Shown here in pieces: positions 26,294-34,810 of a DNA stretch of 64,000 nucleotides (positions are counted from its first letter, which is position 1; each line of letters opens with the position of its first letter). Source of the stretch: Bacillus sp. B15-48 (GTDB lineage: Bacteria; Bacillota; Bacilli; Bacillales; Cytobacillaceae). The position numbers and the translations under genes were made by a program. Where the stretch lies: the NCBI RefSeq assembly GCF_016879755.1, contig NZ_WOFU01000002.1:678024-742023 (forward strand), read 5' to 3'. The notes beneath the pieces were generated by a model. That model did no database searches and was not told the DNA's origin. It saw nothing but the letters and a program-made list of their open reading frames with translations.

Positions 26294-27502
26294 TTATTGA
26301 ATATAATTAAACATGTCGAACATTGGCACCATGATAGCTAACACGATGATTCCAACCATTGCTGCTAAGACAACGATCATTAATGGTTCAATGAGCGACT
26401 TAAGACGATCTGTGCTCGTATCAACGTCTTGCTCATAAAAATCAGCCACTTTTGACAACATCGTGTCTAAAGACCCTGTTTCTTCACCAATTGCAATCAT
26501 ATGAGTTGTCAAGGGAGGAAAGGCCCAATGTTCTTTCATCGGGCCAGTTAACGATTGTCCCCGGGTCAATTCCTCGCGCGACTCACGTATTACTTTTGCA
26601 ATCACTTCGTTTTCAACGATCGTCTCAACAATGGCGAGCGCTTGTAAAATTGGGACACCTGAAGAAAATAACGAACTTAAAGTTCGTGTCATTCTGGCGA
26701 GAACTGCTTTTTGAATGATTTTCCCGAACACTGGGAACTTTAATTTGACAAGATCATAATAATATTTTGTTTGGCTATTATTTTTTGCGATGTTTATACT
26801 AATAACAAAGACAATCGCAAGCACTACAAGCAGCCACCAATAGATTTGCATAAACACACTTGTATTCATGACAAATTTCGTTATTGTCGGTAAATCTGCG
26901 CCGAGATCCGAAAACATTTCGACAAAGGTAGGAACAATCGATACGAGCAAAAAGATGACGACGGCAATTGCAATGACGCCAACGACGATTGGATAAGCCA
27001 TCGCTGATTTCACTTTCTCCAGCGTATGATGCTGTTTTTCATAGTGAATCGCAAGTCTTTCTAACGCCTCTTCCATGTTTCCACCCGCTTCACCCGCACG
27101 GACCATATTAATAAAGATCGGTTCGAATACTTTTTTATGTTTTTCCGCTGAATCCGAAAACGGACGGCCTTGGCGCAAATAAAATTCAATGTCTTTTAAC
27201 GAGCTGCGCAATTTTTTGCTTTCGGTTTGCATTGCCAAAATTTTCGTCGCGTCAACGATGGTAACCCCCGCTTTAATTAAGGTCGCGAATTGGCGCAAAT
27301 AGATCACCATATCTTCCAATTTAACAGGGTTCCCAATATCAATATCCTTCGTCAGCAAGGTTTCCGGTAACTCATTAATATCAATCACCCGGATGCCTTC
27401 GGCACGAAGTTTCAGCACCGCTTCTCGTTTCGAATTCGCATTTACATTGCGTGCAAATTTTTTTCCTGTTTTATCTCTTCCTACATATCGAAATTTCGCC
27501 AA
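26294..27502 (-). CDS. pilC: PilC, type IV pilus platform protein (T2SSF family)
   Basis: A 402-residue inner-membrane platform protein with two repeated T2SSF domains (about 68-190 and 270-392), each containing the cytoplasmic helical bundle, and three transmembrane segments (about 168-190, 220-240 and 375-395). The signature GEAGGNMEEALERLA is present at about 137-151. PilC couples ATPase motion to pilin insertion or extraction. It lies 1 base after pilT. Confidence 0.95.
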   Translation of the reverse strand: MAKFRYVGRDKTGKKFARNVNANSKREAVLKLRAEGIRVIDINELPETLLTKDIDIGNPVKLEDMVIYLRQFATLIKAGVTIVDATKILAMQTESKKLRSSLKDIEFYLRQGRPFSDSAEKHKKVFEPIFINMVRAGEAGGNMEEALERLAIHYEKQHHTLEKVKSAMAYPIVVGVIAIAVVIFLLVSIVPTFVEMFSDLGADLPTITKFVMNTSVFMQIYWWLLVVLAIVFVISINIAKNNSQTKYYYDLVKLKFPVFGKIIQKAVLARMTRTLSSLFSSGVPILQALAIVETIVENEVIAKVIRESREELTRGQSLTGPMKEHWAFPPLTTHMIAIGEETGSLDTMLSKVADFYEQDVDTSTDRLKSLIEPLMIVVLAAMVGIIVLAIMVPMFDMFNYIQ

Positions 27503-27503
27503 T

Positions 27504-28553
27504 TTAGCTCACCGTCTCTTTTAAATACGGTTTTGCCGTTTCCATTGAAATGACACCGGATTCGAGCAACTCTTGAACACTAGTTCCCAGTGTCTGCATC
27601 CCCTGCGCCCGGGATGTTTGAATCACCGTTTTAATTTGATGGATTTTCCCACTGCGAATTAAATTCCCGATGGCCGCATTATTAATCATCACTTCAATCG
27701 CTGCTCGCCGCTCTTTATTATTGGCCGTTTTAAACAGTCGCTGCGAGATGATGGCCAACAATGTCGCTGAAAGCTGGGTTCGAATTTGCGGCTGCTGTGC
27801 CGGAGGGAACACATCGATGATTCTTTCAACCGATGATGGCGCATTTTGCGTATGAAGAGTGCCAAACACAAGATGCCCGGTTTCAGCAGCGGTAATCGCT
27901 GTTTGAATGGTTTCAAGGTCGCGCATTTCCCCAACTAGAATCGCATCGGGATCTTGACGCAAAGCCGCTCTTAAAGCAATGGCAAAATTTTTCGTATCAG
28001 AGCCAATTTCGCGCTGGTCGATTATACAGTTTCCATGTTTATGCAAAAACTCAATCGGATCTTCAAGGGTAATAATATGTTTGCGCATCGTTTGATTCAT
28101 ATGATCAATCATCGCGGCAAGCGTGGTCGATTTCCCGCTTCCGGTCGGACCAGTAACAAGCACTAACCCTTGTGGTTTCTCGGTAATTTCCTTTAAGATT
28201 GGCGGCATATACAACTCGTCAAGCGATGGAATTTTCGTGGTAATCACCCTAACAGCTAATGCAATACAGCCGCGCTGGAAATACACATTCACGCGGAATC
28301 TTGAGACGCCTGGTACGGCATAGGAAAGGTCCATCTCACCCGCCTCCGCAAACCGGTCCCACTGTGATTCGGGAACGACTACTCTTGCAAAGCCTTCGGT
28401 ATCGTCAGGAAGAAGCGTTTCCTTTCCGTACCGTTTCAGTTCCCCGTTAATCCGAAACATCGGTGGCACACCGACCGTTAAATGAATATCAGACGCTTTC
28501 AACTCAATGCCGGCTCTTAACAGATAATCAATCTTTTCTTTCATAGCTTTCAC
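27504..28553 (-). CDS. pilT: PilT, pilus retraction ATPase
   Basis: A 349-residue hexameric secretion ATPase. Motifs: Walker A GPTGSGKST at about 135-143, Asp box LEDPIEFLH, Walker B-region EMRDLETIQTAI, His box GHLVFGTLHTQNA, and the retraction-type AIGNLIRSGKIHQ near 280. PilT powers pilus depolymerisation, so this system should retract, giving twitching or DNA uptake, unlike ComG, which has no PilT. It starts 2 bases after pilB. Confidence 0.95.
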   Translation of the reverse strand: MKAMKEKIDYLLRAGIELKASDIHLTVGVPPMFRINGELKRYGKETLLPDDTEGFARVVVPESQWDRFAEAGEMDLSYAVPGVSRFRVNVYFQRGCIALAVRVITTKIPSLDELYMPPILKEITEKPQGLVLVTGPTGSGKSTTLAAMIDHMNQTMRKHIITLEDPIEFLHKHGNCIIDQREIGSDTKNFAIALRAALRQDPDAILVGEMRDLETIQTAITAAETGHLVFGTLHTQNAPSSVERIIDVFPPAQQPQIRTQLSATLLAIISQRLFKTANNKERRAAIEVMINNAAIGNLIRSGKIHQIKTVIQTSRAQGMQTLGTSVQELLESGVISMETAKPYLKETVS

Positions 28554-28555
28554 CT

Positions 28556-30211
28556 CTATTCAGGAAGTGCGACTCGCAGCACTTCTTCGGTCGTCGTATA
28601 GCCTTGCTTTACTTTTAACAAGCCATCGTCAATGAGAAAAATTGTTTTGTTTTGAATAACGGCTTGACGAATCGTTGACATGTGAGCACCATTCAAAATC
28701 TGCTGGCGAATTTCGTCATTCAGAAGCACCACTTCTTGAATCGCAATTCTGCCTTTATAACCGCTCATATTACAGGAAGAACAACCTTTGCCCCGCATAA
28801 TTCTCTCTACTTTTATGCCACGTTTCGCAAAGATATCAAGTTCACGCTGAGAGGGTTGATACGCTACGGCACAATCGCGGCAAACACGTCTCACTAAACG
28901 CTGGGCGACAAGCCCTGATAAGGCAGTAGCGACTAAAAAAGGTTCAACCCCCATATCAATTAATCGGTTAATCGAGCTAATCGCGTCATTCGTATGCAGG
29001 GTGCTTAATACTAAATGTCCAGTAAGTGAAGCACGAATCGCCGTTTCAGCTGTCTCACGGTCACGAATTTCCCCAACCATAACGATATCCGGGTCTTGAC
29101 GTAAAATCGCTCGAAGACCAGTCGCAAACGTCATCCCCACATTTGGATTTACTTGAATTTGGCTGATGCCTTCAAGCTGGTATTCGACCGGATCTTCGAC
29201 AGTAATAATGTTCACTGCCTCATCGTTAAGTTTGTTTAAAGCAGCATACAAAGTCGATGATTTCCCTGACCCAGTCGGTCCGGTAATTAACACAATTCCA
29301 TTCGGTTTTTCAATTAAACTTTTAAATCTTGTTAAGTTGAGTTTATTAAAACTAAGCTTTTCAAGATCGAGCAAAGCATTGGACAAATCAAGGATCCGCA
29401 AGACAATTTTTTCGCCGTAAACCGTAGGCAATGTCGAGACACGTAAATCAATCGGATAATATTCGATATTGATCTTAATGCGTCCATCTTGAGGGATACG
29501 GTGTTCCGTAATGTCGAGATTGGACATAATTTTAATTCTTGCCGTCAGTACACTTTGCATATGCTTTGGCAATGTTCGTTCAACGCGCAATAAGCCGTCA
29601 ATCCGGTAACGAATAATGACTTTTGTTTCCTGCGGATCGATATGAATATCACTCGCTCTTTGCGTCACTGCACTTAAGAGCAACTGGTTTACTAGTTTAA
29701 CAACCGGCGAATCTTCATCCGTGATCGTTTCTTCCTGGTTGGCATCCCCGCTCACCACGTCTAAATCATATAAATCATCAACGACATCATAATATTTATT
29801 AATGGCCCGAATAATATCGTCTTTCGTCGCAATGACAGTGTCAATTTGAAAGCCTGTTGATAAACGTAAATCATCAATCGCAAAAAAGTCCATCGGGTCT
29901 GCCATCGCAACGAGCAGCCTGTCCCCTTCTTTGCGAAGCGGAATGAGCAAATTTCTTACCGCAGTTTCCTTCGAAATGAGCGAAAATAAATTTGTTTCAA
30001 ATGGGTAGCCGTACAGGCTGAGATGCGGGATGCCAAGCTGGTCCTCTAATACTTCAATCAATTGTTGCTCAGTAATATAGCCCCGTTGCAATAATGCTTC
30101 CCCAAGCTTTTGGCTCGCTAGCTTTTCTTTTAATGTCTCTTTCAGCTGTTCTTCAGTAATTAAACTAGCTTGGATCAATAAGTCACCAAGCCGTTTTCTC
30201 GTGTGTTTCAT
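28556..30211 (-). CDS. pilB: PilB, pilus extension ATPase (GspE/PilB family)
   Basis: A 551-residue assembly ATPase. It has an N-terminal GspE/PilB N1 domain (about 1-145), then the ATPase core with Walker A GPTGSGKSST at about 313-322, the Asp box VEDPVEYQL, Walker B-region MVGEIRDRETAE, the His box GHLVLSTLHTNDA, and a tetracysteine zinc motif (CRDC and CSSC at about 443-480). PilB drives pilin polymerisation. It leads the pilB-pilT-pilC block, 21 bases after the VanW/G5 gene. Confidence 0.95.
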   Translation of the reverse strand: MKHTRKRLGDLLIQASLITEEQLKETLKEKLASQKLGEALLQRGYITEQQLIEVLEDQLGIPHLSLYGYPFETNLFSLISKETAVRNLLIPLRKEGDRLLVAMADPMDFFAIDDLRLSTGFQIDTVIATKDDIIRAINKYYDVVDDLYDLDVVSGDANQEETITDEDSPVVKLVNQLLLSAVTQRASDIHIDPQETKVIIRYRIDGLLRVERTLPKHMQSVLTARIKIMSNLDITEHRIPQDGRIKINIEYYPIDLRVSTLPTVYGEKIVLRILDLSNALLDLEKLSFNKLNLTRFKSLIEKPNGIVLITGPTGSGKSSTLYAALNKLNDEAVNIITVEDPVEYQLEGISQIQVNPNVGMTFATGLRAILRQDPDIVMVGEIRDRETAETAIRASLTGHLVLSTLHTNDAISSINRLIDMGVEPFLVATALSGLVAQRLVRRVCRDCAVAYQPSQRELDIFAKRGIKVERIMRGKGCSSCNMSGYKGRIAIQEVVLLNDEIRQQILNGAHMSTIRQAVIQNKTIFLIDDGLLKVKQGYTTTEEVLRVALPE

Positions 30212-30232
30212 TTATATCACCGCTTCAAACCA

Positions 30233-31579
30233 TTATTTTTCTGCTTCATTTGGTTTTCCCCAAAACTTGTCATCTCGCTGATTGGTCTTTTTATTCGCCT
30301 CTTTTTCTTTTTCTATTTTTCCGTCATCTTCCGCTTGCGAATTTTCCTTAGGTTCGTCCACAAGAGGTTCTTCGCCTGGATTACCAGCTAGCTCATTCGA
30401 TGAATCATTGTTTTCAGTTGCCGTTTCAGCCTTTAAAGCATGAATCTCGATCCGTTCCGCTGGGGCGTAATAATCTTCCGAAAGGAACTCTTCCCGTGAA
30501 AACTGGCCATTTTCATCGTAAACTTTGCGTACAATCGTTGTAACGACTCCGTTGCTGCCACGTTCTTTTACGGTTGTTGCGCCTGGGCGAAGCTGGGGAC
30601 TATATTGGATAATCGTCCGCGGCTTGAACTCTTCGTGATTGCGTTTCTCCACTTTGTATTTGTAAAGATACGGACTCCCTTTCACTTGAACAATTAAGTT
30701 AGGACGTTCCCAGCTGAGCTCGATCGTATACTCAAGATTGTTTAAATTCGCAAACACAAAATCTAGTCGCTGATCGCGATTGACCTTTGCTTCAAAACCA
30801 AGTTCGGCATAGTCCGGAAGCTTCTGACCGATATGTCTTTCAACGATTGAAAAATTCGTTACCAAAACCGTTTCATAGACAGCTGTAGCGATCATGCTTA
30901 ACACCTCAGCCGGAACCGATGACAACTGCTTTTCATCGATATGCTGCAAAAAGGAAACTTGTGCGTTTGTTGGAACATGGATCGGCGACATTTGATTTAC
31001 CCATTCTCCCATCAACATGCTCGTTTTTGTGAGCGGCAGCGTCGTTTCCGCAAGGACTTCAATTTCGCTATCGACTTCTAGTGTTTTGTTTAGTGAAAGT
31101 TGATGTTCTCCAGTCAATAAACTTTCCCCGAATTGTTTCAGTTCGTTCTCGACCTTTTTCGTTTCTGCCTCGTCGAAAACGATGGCCTGAGAAATCTCAT
31201 TCATTTCAGCACGAAAGGCATTATTATCAATGGCAACAATGAGGTTGTTCTTTTCACCATTCACTGCCTTTTCAACAGATATAGAGACATCAAAATGGAA
31301 GATTTCCGTATTGATGGTTGATGTTAATTCTTTATAATTCAATATAATCGTTGTATTTTCCCGCCAATTTTCGATTTGATCAAGCAGCAGGATGACTGCT
31401 TCGTCGTGCGACTTTTCTGCTACATCAATTGCTGCAATCGTCGTTCCAGCTATAAAACGTCCGCTATCCGCTTTCATCGCAGAAAATGCCAGCGAACCGA
31501 AATGGGAAAAGCTAAAAATAAAGAGTGTACTAATTAAAAGGACGACAAATAATTTAATTCCCTGTTGCTGCTTTTTCAC
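30233..31579 (-). CDS. VanW-like and G5 domain protein in the pilus operon
   Basis: A 448-residue exported protein. It has an N-terminal membrane segment or signal anchor (about 9-31), an extracytoplasmic region resembling the peptidoglycan-binding-like region before VanW, a VanW-type core (about 235-320, with NFSIVERHIGQKLPDYAELGFEA), a G5 domain (about 325-392, YSPQLRPGATTVKERGSNG), and a highly charged Glu/Lys/Asn tail (about 395-448). G5 domains bind N-acetylglucosamine-containing polymers. Exact function is unknown. Position directly before pilB suggests a role where the pilus crosses the wall. GTG start behind GGGGGA. Confidence 0.8.
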   Translation of the reverse strand: MKKQQQGIKLFVVLLISTLFIFSFSHFGSLAFSAMKADSGRFIAGTTIAAIDVAEKSHDEAVILLLDQIENWRENTTIILNYKELTSTINTEIFHFDVSISVEKAVNGEKNNLIVAIDNNAFRAEMNEISQAIVFDEAETKKVENELKQFGESLLTGEHQLSLNKTLEVDSEIEVLAETTLPLTKTSMLMGEWVNQMSPIHVPTNAQVSFLQHIDEKQLSSVPAEVLSMIATAVYETVLVTNFSIVERHIGQKLPDYAELGFEAKVNRDQRLDFVFANLNNLEYTIELSWERPNLIVQVKGSPYLYKYKVEKRNHEEFKPRTIIQYSPQLRPGATTVKERGSNGVVTTIVRKVYDENGQFSREEFLSEDYYAPAERIEIHALKAETATENNDSSNELAGNPGEEPLVDEPKENSQAEDDGKIEKEKEANKKTNQRDDKFWGKPNEAEK

Positions 31580-31617
31580 TTTTATTCCCCCAACAGCGTT
31601 TTAATCGTGACCAGCGG

Positions 31618-32211
31618 TTATTTCCTGCCAACCGGTTCCCTGTTTTCTTCAAGAATTTCTAATTCGTCCCCTTCCATGAGACGTTCCCAAAAGTCCTCAT
31701 CCAGCTCAGACTCGATTGTTTCTACTTTCGGAGCTTCATCGACCGAGAACTTGTCATCAAACTTGAGCTCATGAAGTTCGTCTAATTCACCTATGGTCGG
31801 CTGTTCTTTTTCAGTTCGGAACAACGTTTGATTTTTTTCTTGCACTTCCATATCAAAAACAAGACTTTCAATCTCAGCATCTTTATTCATCTGCTCTCTT
31901 TCATTCGAAAAACCATCTTGCACAGGGCGTTTTTCTAATTCCTCTTCTTCCGTTTCTCGCTCTTCGGTTGGCTCAACATCGTTCGTACTCTTTTTTGCCA
32001 TTAAATAGCTGACTAAAGAGATTAATAAAACGGCGATGACGATTGTTTGCCATGAAGCGAAAATTGGAGCAGTAAAGGCGGAGAAAAGGGAGATAAAAAG
32101 TGCCGCCACAAGAATTCGTATTTTCCCTTTAAAAGTAAAGCCGAGTGGTAAAAAATAAATAATTGGTACTAGTATGAGTAAAGCAACGGCGGAGAACAAT
32201 AATTTTTCCAC
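31618..32211 (-). CDS. Membrane protein of unknown function, first gene of the pilB operon
   Basis: A 197-residue protein I do not recognise. The first about 75 residues hold two or three hydrophobic helices (FSAVALLILVPIIYFLPL, ILVAALFISLFSAF, IVIAVLLISLVSYLM). The remaining about 120 residues form an acidic, probably disordered cytoplasmic tail rich in Glu and Asp. The start is GTG at 32211, 9 bases after AGGAGG; the frame extends to 32295 but without a ribosome site. It is 38 bases before the VanW/G5 gene and so probably the operon's first gene. Confidence 0.7.
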   Translation of the reverse strand: MEKLLFSAVALLILVPIIYFLPLGFTFKGKIRILVAALFISLFSAFTAPIFASWQTIVIAVLLISLVSYLMAKKSTNDVEPTEERETEEEELEKRPVQDGFSNEREQMNKDAEIESLVFDMEVQEKNQTLFRTEKEQPTIGELDELHELKFDDKFSVDEAPKVETIESELDEDFWERLMEGDELEILEENREPVGRK

Positions 32212-32385
32212 TCTAAGCCCCCTCCTGACATAAAATTCTATCTTTCTTCCTATTTTGACAAAATTCTCCTTTGTCTTATTGTACCGAAATGGCAATCACT
32301 TTTGAACTAGATTAAGCAAATAAAATAGGGAAATTATCCTACTATTTACATTTCCACAATGTTTTTTTCTATTGATTTTCCCCAT

Positions 32386-32440
32386 AAAAAAGAGGGTCTT
32401 CGCAAAAAATAAACTTTTTACCTAAACGAAGATCCTCATT
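32386..32440 (-). terminator. Terminator after the minor prepilin operon
   Basis: GAGGATCTTCG pairs with CGAAGACCCTC around a long loop, followed by TTTTTTATG on the minus strand. It separates the three minor prepilin genes from the pilB operon. Confidence 0.75.
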
Positions 32441-32442
32441 TT

Positions 32443-33768
32443 TTACCAATCTGAAACTTCTCTAATTGGTCCAACTGTCATAAGCTCTAGGTTTGTCGGG
32501 TCAAAGACGCCATCATCGATGAAAAACGGTGAATGCTCATAATCAATATTTGCTGCCTTGAATACAATCTGATGGTCATTCCCAGTCGTTTTAAAGGTTC
32601 TGCCAATGATTGTTCCAGTGATACTATACTTCGCAAAGATTTCAGCATTTGGAGCAAAAATCAATTTTGCAACATTGCTATCACTGCTAAAATCAATGCC
32701 CCCTTCAAGGTTGATCACATGACCTTGAATCCCCCTACTATTACCCAAAATTAAGTTGGCATTTTTCGCGAAAATCGAACCGTAAATCATTCCATTGTTT
32801 AACTCATTCCCATGCCCTTCTAAATACAGATACAGCTGATTGATATCGCCACCAACATTGATGACCGTACCACTTGCCATTTGAATATTTTTAGCGTAAA
32901 TCGCTAATTTTCCTGAACCGACGATATTTATTTTCCCATTCGTTCCAAGCTCAAGAGTGTCGACTAAAATGCTGCGATTGCGATTACCGACATCAATCGT
33001 TAACGTCTGATCTTGCGAGACAATGATGCGATTAAAGGCTTTGTCTTCTTCCAATAACAGGGTGTCGGCAGTCCAATTCTCGGCACTTAATGGAATTGTA
33101 AACACCGGGAAGTTTGGAATGTCCGCACCAAGATTCGCATTTTCAATCAACTTCTCAGTGGGTGGTCGATGGTTACCTGTCGCCTTAATTGGACCGTTAG
33201 CAACGATATTTCCATCTAATTGAATCTGTGTATTTGAGAGCTGCATTTCGAGCTCACTTACGGTAAACAATACTGTATCAGGTGGCAGCTTAATGCTGCT
33301 TCTTGGCTTCCAGTTAATCGTCAATGATGCTTGTACCGTTCTCGACTTATTGTCTATTTTCCCTGTAGAAGTGATTGTGTATCCTTTACTAAAAGGAGTA
33401 ATTGTATTTGCCGTATCGCTAATTTCAACGATTGCTTCTGGCTGGTGGCCAAATGAACGGTCAAAAAGCTCGTCATAGATCGTGATTCCGACAAATTCCT
33501 CAATTGCATCAAAAAAGCCTGCTTCTCCTGTCGTTTCATATATTAGACCTACTTTTGAAGTGATTTCATTTAACTTAGCGGTCAGCCCTGCCTCGGCAAT
33601 ATAATAAGTAGACTGATAGTTTCGTTCGCCTGAAGTCATTTTCACGTTTGAGGCAGCAAGACCCATAATCGTCATTCCGAGCAAAGTAAGGACGACAAGC
33701 ACGAGTAATACAGCGATTAAAGCCATTCCTTGCTCATTATTGGCAAATTTATTTTTCTGCATTATCAT
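32443..33768 (-). CDS. Large PilX/GspK-like minor prepilin
   Basis: A 441-residue protein with a type IV prepilin-like N-terminus: FANNEQG then MALIAVLLVLVVLTLLGMTIMG. Unlike the other pilins, position +5 is Ala and not Glu, as in the tip pseudopilin GspK. After the helix comes YYIAEAGLTAKLNEI, the usual PilX_N motif, then a long beta-rich region (about 165-400) with many short Asn/Gly/Ile/Leu strands, resembling a solenoid. It probably caps the pilus tip and may be an adhesin; that is inference. Last gene of the pilV-pilW-pilX unit. Confidence 0.8.
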   Translation of the reverse strand: MIMQKNKFANNEQGMALIAVLLVLVVLTLLGMTIMGLAASNVKMTSGERNYQSTYYIAEAGLTAKLNEITSKVGLIYETTGEAGFFDAIEEFVGITIYDELFDRSFGHQPEAIVEISDTANTITPFSKGYTITSTGKIDNKSRTVQASLTINWKPRSSIKLPPDTVLFTVSELEMQLSNTQIQLDGNIVANGPIKATGNHRPPTEKLIENANLGADIPNFPVFTIPLSAENWTADTLLLEEDKAFNRIIVSQDQTLTIDVGNRNRSILVDTLELGTNGKINIVGSGKLAIYAKNIQMASGTVINVGGDINQLYLYLEGHGNELNNGMIYGSIFAKNANLILGNSRGIQGHVINLEGGIDFSSDSNVAKLIFAPNAEIFAKYSITGTIIGRTFKTTGNDHQIVFKAANIDYEHSPFFIDDGVFDPTNLELMTVGPIREVSDW

Positions 33769-33771
33769 CGC

Positions 33772-34176
33772 CTACTCTCTCACATAAATCGTCGTTTCCG
33801 GCATACTTCCTACTTTTAAGCGAATTTGATTGCCAGACATTTCAACTTTAAACTCGCTGATGTCTGTTCCTACGATTTGTGATCCTTTTTTCAACTCCGT
33901 TCCATCAAGCATGTATTGATCTGTGCCATTAATGATTAATATTTGCTGGATTGCATCGACTTCAACTGTATCTGCTTTGCGTATTTCCTTTATGAGCATA
34001 TTCACCGCTAATCGTTCATTTGCCTGGATATGAAGTTCATCCGTTTGGCTAACATATTGCTTTTGACCAAATAAATGAAGAGAACTTGCAAGAAGGAGCA
34101 CGATTGAAAGCAAAGCAAGGACAGTTAACACTTCTACTAGTGAAATTCCTCTTTCATTTTTTATCAAATTGATCAC
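33772..34176 (-). CDS. PilW-like minor prepilin
   Basis: A 134-residue prepilin. The leader IKNERG is followed by ISLVEVLTVLALLSIVLLLASSLHLF, with Glu at +5 and a single N-terminal helix, then a small globular domain. The actual start may be the TTG at 34167, because AGGTGAT lies over the GTG at 34176 but is well spaced for the TTG. Directly between the PilV-like and PilX-like genes. Confidence 0.82.
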   Translation of the reverse strand: MINLIKNERGISLVEVLTVLALLSIVLLLASSLHLFGQKQYVSQTDELHIQANERLAVNMLIKEIRKADTVEVDAIQQILIINGTDQYMLDGTELKKGSQIVGTDISEFKVEMSGNQIRLKVGSMPETTIYVRE

Positions 34177-34605
34177 CTATCTTTGATTCCATTGTAATAA
34201 TGTCTCCATTTGTGCTTCTTGCCGCGCTTTTGTATCATTATTAAATACTTTTACAACGAGTTTTCCGAGATTGGTAGAATAATGACTAACTTGAACGAGG
34301 ATGTATCGTTCATCTTGTGGGGTCGTTTTTCCGTAACATTGACTGCAGTCGCTGTCTGGAAAATAGCCCTCTTTCTCTGTTAAGAGCTCAGCAAACTCAA
34401 TTAATGATCCTGGTTGCGAGGATTTGTTTACATGAATTAGTTCTTCCATATGTGACTGAGCAACATAGGTTGCATCTAAAATATTTTCAGATAGACGGGT
34501 TGAACGTGACGATTGGATAAACATGGAAAGGAGGGAAACGGTAATAATTGAAAGAATAACAATTGCGGTTAAAACTTCTACTAATGTAAAGCCCTTTTTG
34601 TTCAT
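34177..34605 (-). CDS. PilV-like minor prepilin
   Basis: A 142-residue prepilin. The leader MNKKG is followed by FTLVEVLTAIVILSIITVSLL, with Glu at +5. The globular part holds YVAQSHMEELIHV, common in PilV/GspI proteins, and a Cys-x-x-Cys pair (SDCSQCYGK at about 92-100) that could form a disulfide. First gene of the minor prepilin unit; the ATG overlaps nothing and the next gene follows immediately. Confidence 0.85.
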   Translation of the reverse strand: MNKKGFTLVEVLTAIVILSIITVSLLSMFIQSSRSTRLSENILDATYVAQSHMEELIHVNKSSQPGSLIEFAELLTEKEGYFPDSDCSQCYGKTTPQDERYILVQVSHYSTNLGKLVVKVFNNDTKARQEAQMETLLQWNQR

Positions 34606-34763
34606 AGGGAATCATTCCTTAAAGAGTCGTAAAAAACTATATGCTGATAATAATGAAAACGTTGAAACATCATAATTTCTTCTTTCCTTTTTTCAGTTTA
34701 ACAGTATGGTTTCCGGTTTTCAATAGAATGAAATTATGAAAATATACCTAGTGAAAAACAAAA

Positions 34764-34797
34764 AAAGGGTGATTCCTCCTACGAATCGTCACCCTTT
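34764..34797 (-). terminator. Terminator between folC and the minor prepilin genes
   Basis: AAAGGGTGA / TCACCCTTT with an imperfect inner stem is followed by TTTGTTTTTC on the minus strand. Confidence 0.8.
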
Positions 34798-34810
34798 TCT
34801 TATGTGTCTT

